Shown: one piece after another, positions 56,395-64,000 of the stretch
Position numbering within the stretch: the stretch's first letter is position 1
Layout: every line of letters begins with the position of its first letter
Assembly (NCBI GenBank): GCA_963556495.2
Contig: OY747702.1
Coordinates: 11,295,193-11,359,192, forward strand
Length of the DNA stretch: 64,000 nucleotides
Source: Valencia hispanica
Taxonomy: Eukaryota > Chordata > Actinopteri > Cyprinodontiformes > Valenciidae
Direction of reading: 5' to 3'
Program-made: the position numbers and the translations under genes
Notes under the pieces: model-generated
The model's database searches: none
What the model was told of the DNA's origin: nothing
What the model saw: only the letters and a program-made list of their open reading frames with translations

Positions 56395-56773
56395 GGTGTT
56401 GTTGCTCCCAACATTCTCTTAGACAACCTCTGAGGCCGTCACAGGGCAGCTGTATTTGTACTGACATTATATTACACACAGGTGCACTCTTTTTAGTCAT
56501 TAGCACTCATCAGGCAATGTCTATGGGCAACTGACTGCACTCCGACCAAAGGGGGCTGAATAATTACACACACCCCACTTTTCAGTTATTTATTTGTAAA
56601 AAATGTTTGGAATCATGTATGATTTTCGTTCCACTTCTCACGTGTACACCACTTTGTTTTGGTCTTTCACGTGGAATTCCAATAAAATTGATTCATGTTT
56701 GTGGCTGTAATGTGACAAAATGTGGAAAAGTTCAAGGGGGCCGAATACTTTTGCAAGCCACTGTATATATTTT

Positions 56774-57060
56774 AGGGTGACCATATTTTCATTTCCAAAA
56801 AAGAGGACACTTGGCCCAGACACTGTGCCAAGACCTTTGATTTTAACATATTTAAACCTCCATGTGGTTAGAATGAACAGTTAAATAACAAACTTCAGAC
56901 AGACTTTCACGAGTGCAAAAAACACTTTAAAATCTCTGGAAATTAATTAATAATAGATATAGTTACTCTTCAGAATTAGAACATTAACCAGTAACAATAA
57001 TGGTTCACTTTTTAAGTCATACTGGACAAAATTAAACAAAAGTCTGAAATAATATTCTGA
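56774..57060. mobile_element. MITE fragment (left end only)
   Basis: TTAGGGTGACCATATTTTCA then TTTCCAAAAAAGAGGACAC is a terminus I recall as frequent in fish. No inverted partner was found before 57100. Confidence 0.45.
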
Positions 57061-57106
57061 GAAAACATATATTATTTTATTTTCAATGTAATAAAAGTAA
57101 AAGTTA

Positions 57107-58139
57107 TTAGTAAAAGCTGGTTAGTGCCTGGAGGAGATGATGACGACGACGACGGCGGCGGCGGCGGCGGCAGGACCGAAGACAGGACATGGGAGGAGCA
57201 GGACAGGAAACAGCCGGACAACACACCATAGAGATATCAATACAATGATCCGGCGCTGAGTGAAGGGAAGTGACGGGTTTTAAAGGCAGGAGGTGAGGAG
57301 GATCAGGTGTGGATGATTGGAGAGACACATGTGAGGACAATGATGAGGAGAGGGTGATTAGGGCAGCATGACACTTGCGCTCCTCTTTCTGGGCAAACTT
57401 GCTTGAACGACCAGGCTTTTTCATGTTGGCGGTTTGACTTTGCTCAAAACTTCCATAACAAACATTGAACTTTGTGAAACCTAACAACCTGCTGAGGGCC
57501 TGAATGGCTGTGTTTGTTTATGTGACTGTGGCAGAGAGACCAGGGATGTTGAGCCCCATGTGCTTGGCTGAGGAATGCATTGTTGATAGGACTTAACAAA
57601 ATAAAACATATGCATCTCAGTTAAAGAGCCCACACTTACTGAATGGACACATGCCAGCATTAGCCCTTCCCACATGGGATGACAGGCATATTTATTATTT
57701 AGGCTTCTGATTCTCCTTCATACAGAGTAGCCATGCTGAGTTCCTACTGAGCTGAAGAAGCCGAGCAGACTGCAGTCTCTGTGCCTGTACAGGAAGGGTT
57801 TATCAGTGAATAATGGGATTAAATATCAAGCATAAAACTAGGCTTCTTCTCGTTTTGGCTGCTGCCACAGAGTTCTAACATTTCCAGTCAGCGATGTTCG
57901 TTTTTCTTTTTAGGGTTTTGGCATTTTGCGTGACATGAAACACGCAGTATTAAACGTGTTAACTATTCAATAAGCCGTTTTCTTCTAAGTGACATACATT
58001 TTGAATGACAGTTGATGCTTGCGATGAAAATTTGGGAGGTAGATGCAATGTACAATTTTAAAAGCATGCAAACCTTTTTGGAAAAAGTTCATAACAAAAA
58101 TCCCTTCCCTTTAATCTCTTCACATTTAGTAAGGTTACA
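57107..58139. other. No recognised gene; short GAC/GGC triplet run
   Basis: 57136-57171 is a GAC then GGC triplet run. On the minus strand it gives an Arg-rich tail in a 126-codon frame (57107-57487) whose MKKPGRSSKFAQKEERKCHA part is not recognised. I see no transcript structure. Confidence 0.45.
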
Positions 58140-58625
58140 ACCACAAAACTCAACATAATATGTTGGAATTATATGAGATATGCCAACACAGAGTAGTACA
58201 TGTATGAAAAGTGAAAGGAAAATTATACATTGTTTCTTTGTGTGTTTTTTTTATACAAGTAAAACTCTGCATAGTGCGGTATGTGTTCATATTAGGCCAA
58301 GAAATAATCGGCCCCCTAAACTGACAGGCCAGGCAATGAGAATATTATTTAAAGTAACTCTCCAATGGTGTAGAGATCCCCAGCTCAGGCAGGAGAGTCT
58401 GCGGACAGGACAACTATTAGCTGTTGCACTAATCTGGTCTTTATGGAAGAGTGAGGGGTAGGAAACCATTGTTTTAAAAGAATGTCCAGATTAATGTTTA
58501 CAACAAGCCATGTAGGGAACACACCAAACAACTGGAAGGGTTTGGACTTCATAAACATGGTGATGCCAGCATCATGCTGTGGGAACATCCGGAACTGGGA
58601 ACTGACCACCAAAAGTTTCAATGCA
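58140..58625 (+). mobile_element. Tc1-like relic, internally deleted
   Basis: CAACCACAAAACTCAACATA, TATGCCAACACAGAGTAGTA and GTGAAAGGAAAATTATACAT are the arm of the 55172 lineage. GTGATGCCAGCATCATGCTG followed by TGGGAACATCC is central transposase sequence. Frames are broken and the right arm is missing. Confidence 0.65.
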
Positions 58626-58903
58626 ATTGCTTAAAATATTTAAAGAACATTTTAAGTCAGAATTTTAATGTATTGAATTGAACTGCAATAAATGTTGAAG
58701 AAACTGGGTTGAATTAACTGGACTGAAACGAACTTGCTTATTAAACCTTATTCCCCTTGTTTTTGCTTTTGTGCAAAGTCCTACTGTTGTTGTAATTAGG
58801 ACTTTTTTCAAAAACTAATTTTCTCATTGATAAAACAAAAAGAGAAAAGAATCAAGACAAACAATATTACATTGAAAATAAGCTAGATTTGGAGATCCTA
58901 TAC

Positions 58904-59354
58904 CAGGGGTGTCCAAAGTGCGGCTCAATTGCCATTTGCCTTTGTTTTTGTGCAGCCCTTGGCCAAAATCTAACGATGGTATAACTTTGATTAGCTAACT
59001 CGGGCGTTTGATGCAAATTAATGTTTAAAAGACAATAGGATGCATTTTCACTGATGGGAGGCTCTTCAGAAACTGTCATATTTTCTTTCTTTTTTAAACT
59101 TGGCTAAAAAAAACAAGACACAATAAACAATTGAGGCAAAGATATACATCTTTTTTTTGTTGGGACAACCATTATGTTTTTCAGATCCCTCTTTTACAGA
59201 TATTAGACTACTTTGCTCGTTTCATTAAAATATTTTTTGTTAATTGTTGAGTAGGAAAAAATTTATCGTTTTTAAAATATTAATTAAAAGAAAATAATTA
59301 AAACTTTCATAGTCACATTTTTGGCTTTCATGGAAAATAGTTTGGACACCACAA
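58904..59354. mobile_element. 451-bp hAT-like MITE
   Basis: The left end is CAGGGGTGTCCAAAGTGCGG; the right end, inverted, is TTGTGGTGTCCAAACTATT. The flanks TCCTATAC (58896-58903) and CTCTATAC (59355-59362) match at 6 of 8 positions. The interior is AT-rich and non-coding. Confidence 0.75.
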
Positions 59355-59410
59355 CTCTATACTTTAATGGAGCTGTTGGCCTGCTCCACCCATCAATCTA
59401 TTTTCTTCCG

Positions 59411-59945
59411 CTCTAAAGTCCTTACACTGGCTCCCTGTAGCTCAGAGAATAGACTTCAAAATACTTTTACTAGTTTATAAATCATTACATGGCTTAGCAC
59501 CAAAATATGTTGAAGACCTTTTGTCACGGTACCAACCACCAAGACCACTCAGGTCCTCCAACTCTAGCCTACTAAACATCCCTAGACTCAGAACTAAACA
59601 TGGAGAAGCAGCTTTCAGTTTCTATGCTCCCCTTATCTGGAACAAACTTCCTGACGAGTGTAGAGCTGCTGAAACTCTGAACTGCTTTAAATCGAGACTA
59701 AAAAACCATCTGTTTAGAATTGCCTTCGAGTAAATGCTTGATGTCATATGTATGAAATGTGTCCATGCTCTCTTGCTTTTTTTTTATCTTTCTCTTGCTT
59801 TATTGTGTATCATGTGCAATGTGTGTTTCTTTTATGTGTTTTTTTTTAAATCACCAAATCATGTAAAGCACCTTGAATTACCCTGCTGTTGAAAGTGTGC
59901 CATACAAATAAAATTGCCTTGCCTTGCCTTGCCTTGCTTATCCGG
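59411..59945 (+). mobile_element. L2-like LINE, 3' end with TTGCC tail
   Basis: 5'-truncated copy containing the last part of the protein and the tail ATGTAAAGCACCTTGAATTA, GCCATACAAATAAAATTGCC and (TTGCC)n. It is the best-preserved of the three tails of this type (others at 24179 and 28262). Confidence 0.85.
59413..59733 (+). pseudogene. C-terminal part of an L2-like LINE protein, frame intact
   Basis: An open frame of 106 codons from the truncation point to the natural stop: LKSLHWLPVAQRIDFKILLL, then YKSLHGLAPKYVEDLLSRY, LRSSNSSLL, RTKHGEAAFSFYAPLIW and FKSRLKNHLF. This is the region after the reverse transcriptase domain in L2-type proteins. The same segment is broken in the copies at 23605 and 29700. 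It has no start codon of its own and is a truncated insertion, not an expressed gene. Confidence 0.85.
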
Positions 59946-60664
59946 GGTTGGGTAGCGGGGGCAGCATCTTAAGCAGAGAGTCACCAGACTTCCCTCTCTC
60001 CAGCTCCTTATGGGGAATCCCAAGGTGTTCCAAGATCAGCCAAGAAGCATAGTCCCTCTAGCTTGTCATGGGTCTTTTCTGGGTCTCCTCCTGGTGGAAC
60101 GTGCCCAGAACACCTCACCACGGAGGCATTCAGGAGGCATCCTGAACAGATGCCCATGCACATCAACTGAGTCCTCTCAATGTGAAGGAGCACCAGCTCT
60201 ACTCTGAGCCCCTCCTGGATTACTGAGCTTCTCACCCTATATCTAAGAGAGAACCCAGACTCCCTGCAGAGGAAACTTATTTCATCCGCTTTTATCCGTG
60301 ATCTCGTGGTTTCGGTTACCACCCAGAGCTCAAGAAAATAGATGAGGGTTGTCTTTTGGCTCAGCTCTCTCTTCACCACAACAGACCAGTACAGCGCCCT
60401 CATCACTGCAGATGCCGGACCAGTCCCCCTATAATTTTTCCCTCATTCATGAACAAGACCCCCAGGTACTTAAACTCCTCCTCTTGGGCCACGACCCGGA
60501 GAAGGCACCCTACCATTTTCCGGCTCAAGACCATGGTCTCAGATTTGGAGGTGCAGATTTTCATCCCAGCTGCTTTACACTGCTCCAGCAAAAGTTGTAG
60601 ATCACGTTCTGATGAAGCCAACAGGACCACATCAACTGCAAAAGCAGAGACCTGATGCAATTCC
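59946..60664 (-). mobile_element. RTE-like LINE, 3' part
   Basis: Minus-strand frames 60403-60681 and 60008-60406 hold successive parts of the protein. FAVDVVLLASSERDLQLLLE sits where FADD is expected, so the catalytic Asp-Asp box is lost. EEFKYLGVLF follows, then VVKRELSQKTTL, LWVVTETTRSRI and VRSSVIQEGLRVE, in the usual order. The element continues upstream at 61201 after an insertion. The RTE clade is my recollection of this very common fish LINE. Confidence 0.75.
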
Positions 60665-61200
60665 GGAATTGCGCCGCTCAAGGTGGCAGCATGTTGGAGT
60701 AGCTCTGTTACTTTGGTTCATATTTTTTTCTTTTTTTAAACTTTAATTCTTCCATTTCTGGTAGAAACATTGTTTTTGTGGACAACTGTTCTCTCTGGTT
60801 TTGAATGCTGTGCAGCTGGAAGGATTTTTGCTGATACTTTTTATTTTTGGACATTTGTTATGATGCATAACCATGGCAACAAGGTGGTTTACAACTGGCA
60901 GCAGCTGATTAACATCACAAAAGCTCAAATAATACCTCAACTACAGCCACAAAACCCTGATGAGTTGAAAAGAAGACGTCATAGATCCAGAGCATCCTCT
61001 ACATCAGACTGTCATACAACTACAGAGCGTCTTCAGTCAGAGGCTTGTTCAGATCTGCAGAGCACTACAAGAGATCATCCCTACCCACAGCCATCAGCAT
61101 CTAAAACAAATCTTTGAAGGAACTTGCATAATGAGTTACAACAACATTTAATTTCCCTTTGGGATTAATAAAGTAATTTTGAATTTGAATTTGAATTGAA
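60665..61200 (+). mobile_element. Composite retroposon nested in the RTE-like LINE
   Basis: It interrupts the LINE between AGAGACCTGATGCAATTCC and GATCACCAAAAGAGATCC. It starts with CTCAAGGTGGCAGCATGTTG, resembling a LINE 5' leader, and contains a 115-codon frame (60770-61117). It ends TTTCCCTTTGGGATTAATAA then AGTAATTTTGAATTTGAATT, a LINE-like 3' end with a TTTGAA repeat tail. It looks like a LINE copy with its centre deleted. The orientation is opposite to the host LINE. Confidence 0.7.
60770..61117 (+). pseudogene. ORF start remnant in the composite retroposon
   Basis: A 115-codon frame. After a short leader it has KVVYNWQQLINITKAQIIPQ, then LKRRRHRSRASSTS and a Ser/Thr-rich tail. The VYNxxQLxxI start followed by an Arg-rich patch resembles the beginning of the single ORF of fish CR1/L2-like LINEs, where an endonuclease should follow; here it stops. 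A short accessory ORF is an alternative. No conserved catalytic residue is present. Confidence 0.45.
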
Positions 61201-62782
61201 TAGATCACCAAAAGAGATCCCTGCCCCTAGAAATCCTGTCCATAGAGGTTATGAACAGGAATGGTGACAAAGGGCAACCCTGGCAGAGTCCAACTCTCAC
61301 CGGAAACAAGCAAGACTTACTGCTGGCAATGCGAATGAAGCTGTGATACAGGTCATACAAGGACTTAACAGAACGTATCAAGGGGCCGGTACCCATATTC
61401 CCAGAGTACCCCCCAAAGAACTCCCTCAGGGACATCGTCGAACACCTTCTTTAAGTCCTCAAGACACATGTAGACCGGTTGGGCAAACTCCCATGCACCC
61501 TCCAGGACCCTGCTGAGGGTGTAGAGCTTGTCCAGTGTTTCCCGACCAGGACAAAAACTGCATTGTTCCTCTTGAATCTGAGGTTCGACTATCCGTTGGA
61601 CCCTCTTCTCCAGAACCCCTGAATAGACCTTACCAGGGAGTCTCAGAAGTGTGATCCCCCTGTAGTTGGAATACACTCTGCGGTCCTCTTTTTAAATAGG
61701 GGGACCACCATCCCAGCCTACCAATCCAAGGGAACTGCCCCCAATGTCCATGTAATAATGCAGACCCATGTAAACCAACACAGCCCCACAACACCCAGAG
61801 CCTTAAGGAAATCCAGGCGAATCTCATCCACGCCCACAGCCTTGCCACCGAGTAGCTTTTTAACCACCTCAATGACCTCAGCACCAGAGATTGGAGAGTC
61901 CTCACCCAAAGTCCTCAAACTCTGCTTCCAGATTGGAAGGTGTGATGGTGAGATAGAGGAGGTCTTCGAAGTATTCTGTCCACTGATGCAGGACGTCTTG
62001 AGTTGAGCTCAGCAGCACACCATCCCCACCTTAAACAGTGTTGGTGGTGTACTGCTTCTCCCTCCTGAGACGCCGTATGGCGGACCAGAATCGCCTCTTA
62101 GCCATATGGAAGTCGTTCTCTATGGCTTCACCAAACTCCTCCCATGTCCGAGGTTTTGCCTCAGCAACCGTCTGAGCCGCATTCCGCTTGGCCTGCCTGT
62201 ACTTATGAGCTGCGTCTGGGGTCCCATAGGCCAAAAAGACATGATAGGACTCCTTCTTCAGCTTGACACTGTCCCTCACTGCTGGTGTCTACCAATGGGT
62301 TCGAGGGTTGCTGCCACGTCAGGCACCGACCACCTTGCGCTCACAGTTCCAGTCAGCTGCCTCGACAATGGAGGCATGGAACATGACCAACTTGGGTTCA
62401 ATGCCCCCGCCTCCCCTGGGACATTTTCAAAGCTCTGCCAGAGGTGAGAGTTGAAGCCCCTTCCGACAGGGGACACTGCCACACGTTTCCAGTAGACCCT
62501 CACAACACGTTTGGGCCTGCCAGGTCTGACCGGCATCCTCTCCCACCATGGGAGCCAACTCACCACCTGGTAGTGGTCAGTGGACAGCTCTGCCCTTCTG
62601 ATCACCCAAGTGTCCAAAACATGTGGCCGTATATTGGATGAAACGACAACAAAGTTGATCATCGAGCTACGGCCTAAGTTGTCCTGGTGCACATATGGAA
62701 AGCCTTATGCTTTAACATGGTGTTTGTTATAGATGGGCACATGACGGGTACAGAAGTCCAAGTCCAAAATTATAGTTGTTGT
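61201..62782 (-). pseudogene. RTE-like LINE, endonuclease end and reverse transcriptase, broken
   Basis: Minus-strand pieces from upstream to downstream: 62276-62692 has RAELSTDHYQVVSWL, the end of the endonuclease domain (SDHxxV type). 62031-62279 has SVKLKKESYHVFLAYGTP, the linker. 61718-61918 has KKLLGGKAVGVDEI. 61365-61676 has SNYRGITLLRLPGKVYSGVL and YTLSRVLEGAWEFAQPVYMC, where motif A reads LEDLKKVFDDVP. 61205-61435 has VRVGLCQGCPLSPFLF, motif B. Frameshifts and stops separate them. It is truncated at 62782 by a Tigger-like MITE. It would have encoded a nicking endonuclease plus reverse transcriptase. Confidence 0.8.
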
Positions 62783-63175
62783 CAGTACTCCCCAGTCTAG
62801 TTGAAATTCATGAATACTGGACACCCCACCATAAAAACACTAATACCTCCCTTTTTGAATAGTTCGAACACAAAATATACGTAAATGTGCATCAATAAGC
62901 ACAGTGAAAACTGTCTTGGCACTACCACAGAAGCTGATTTTCACGGTCTTCCTTATCTCCACTCCTGGGGGTACAGCCAATCACCACCAAGGAAAATAAA
63001 TGGCGCTCCTGGATTGGATGCTTTGCAAATGCCAGCCAATAGTGTGTCAAGTAGCATTGTAAGTATTTCCGCTTTCCAAGCCTTGTTTTCTTTTGAATAT
63101 TTTAGAGATGCTTCAAAGAAAAATCTAAGAATATAGAACCAGGGATGCCGGGGGGGGGGGGGATGTTGGGGTTCA
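62783..63175 (+). mobile_element. Tigger/pogo-like MITE, second copy
   Basis: CCACCATAAAAACACTAATA, GAACACAAAATATACG, GGGGGTACAGCCAATCACCA and GTGTGTCAAGTAGCATTGTA match the copy split by the retrovirus at 40504. The left end CAGTACTCCCC is eroded, and the right end runs into a G run at 63151-63163. Confidence 0.7.
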
Positions 63176-64000
63176 GACAAACATTAGTGGGGGTCTATAT
63201 ATAAATTTGGGCTATATGTATAATGTTGACCCCATGTGTATTAGGTAAACAAAACAAGATTTGTAAAGGTTCTTAAACTTAAAATATATATATATATAAA
63301 AAAAAAAGAAGAACGCTTATGGATGTTATTTTGTTGAGTATTCATGTAACTAGTCACTACTGATCACTTCAGAGGACCACCAACTGACTCTGCTGTCAGA
63401 GCCTCTGGTTTTGACCCATCTTTCCATTAACTACAACATGATCCTTCCCTGCTGACCTCCTGACTCATCTGTACCGAGCGCTGTAAATCGTTAGAATGAA
63501 TCAACTGACACTGGATTTGAGATGCATTTACTTTGTTGCGTGGCAGTTATTTCACACACTCCTCTGTGCTTCCCCAGGCCTTTTGTTGAGAGAAGTTTAT
63601 CTTTATTAATCTTGGACAAAAATGACCCTCCAGCCCTCAGGAGATCTAGTCACCCTTCCTCTGAGCTTTCTCCCATGACTCATCACAATAAGTTTCATCT
63701 GTGATTCAGACTCTTCAGTCTCCACCACATTAAACATGCAGCATTTAAAAGGTAGAAAAGTCCCATTTGTGGCCCCATGCATATTTATGGGGTTCCTTCA
63801 CAACCAAACTGTGTCCTACAGCTTAGAAAAAAGCAAACACATGCGGCAGCACACTATGACTGACCTCAGGCGTTAGCATTCTGCTTAATTTAATTTATGG
63901 TCAACCTGGCCTAAAATGGAATATAAAATGTGCTGACAATAGTGACCATACTTTTAAAAAAACAAAGAAATTAAACTACATATATTACTTTCTATAAAAC
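63176..64000. other. No recognisable gene
   Basis: AT-rich, with a short (TA)n near 63285-63297. The frame at 63522-63704 has no recognised domain. The window ends without a feature running off the edge that I can identify. Confidence 0.45.

Larger units (their letters stand above)
55172..56763 (-). mobile_element. Full-length Tc1-like transposon
   Basis: 1,592 bp with TA on both sides (55170-55171 and 56764-56765). Both ends start CAGTGGCT(T)GCAAAAGTATT and share long inverted arms of roughly 200 bp (GAACTTTTCCACATTTTGTC, CACGTGAAAGACCAATACAA and their complements). The transposase lies on the minus strand. The two arms are very similar, so this is the youngest-looking DNA transposon in the window. 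Decayed relatives lie at 33105 and 58140. Confidence 0.95.

Noticed and set aside
57107..57487. Arg-rich protein encoded on the minus strand
   Set aside because: The Arg run is the complement of a GAC/GGC triplet repeat, and the remainder has no recognisable family.

Overview
This is AT-rich vertebrate nuclear DNA, almost certainly from a ray-finned (teleost) fish. The evidence is the mix of repeats: several Tc1/mariner lineages in different states of decay, L2-like and RTE-like LINEs of fish type, tRNA-derived SINEs, many short hAT-like, piggyBac-like and Tigger-like elements with terminal inverted repeats, and one endogenous retrovirus with a tRNA-Trp-type primer site. I cannot name the species. 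No host protein-coding gene could be identified with confidence. The window reads as an intergenic or intronic repeat accumulation zone with one weak candidate host exon (9870-9916).

Layout. 1-5.4 kb: an interspersed fish repeat split by a SINE with a perfect 18-bp target duplication, a GATA microsatellite, and a Tc1 end split by an L1-like LINE tail. 7.14-9.1 kb: a GC-rich, non-coding-looking unit of about 1.9 kb bounded by a perfect 16-bp direct repeat and an A-rich tail, which I read as a retroposed unit of unrecognised family. 10-15 kb: Tc1 relics, a 42-bp minisatellite open on both strands, and more copies of the interspersed repeat. 20-21.7 kb: SINE remnants and a 752-bp element with long GC-rich inverted termini. 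22.8-30.2 kb: two L2-like LINE relics plus a third 3' tail, a Tc1 relic carrying a 526-bp element, an inverted SINE, and another Tc1 relic. 30.2-33.5 kb: mariner and Tc1 relics, one split by a 1,553-bp hAT element with a perfect 8-bp target duplication. 36-39 kb: a dead Tc1 transposase split by a 704-bp inverted-repeat element. 40.5-47.2 kb: a 6.3-kb endogenous retrovirus with both LTRs, inserted in a Tigger-like MITE. 49-50.3 kb: a 1,278-bp TTAA-flanked element with several palindromes. 52.7-53.4 kb: a SINE split by a 371-bp MITE. 54.5-56.8 kb: a hAT-like MITE, a Tc1 relic and a full-length Tc1 element whose transposase is almost intact. 58-63.2 kb: a Tc1 relic, a 451-bp hAT-like MITE, an L2-like LINE 3' end, and a minus-strand RTE-like LINE split by a composite retroposon and bounded on its 5' side by a Tigger-like MITE.

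What links the features is nesting: at least nine elements sit inside older elements with recoverable boundaries, so an order of insertion can be read from sequence alone. Every coding capacity recognised (transposase, reverse transcriptase, integrase remnant) belongs to mobile DNA and nearly all of it is broken. The least damaged gene is the Tc1 transposase at 55.5-56.4 kb. Family names come from recalled consensus patterns and were not checked by search.
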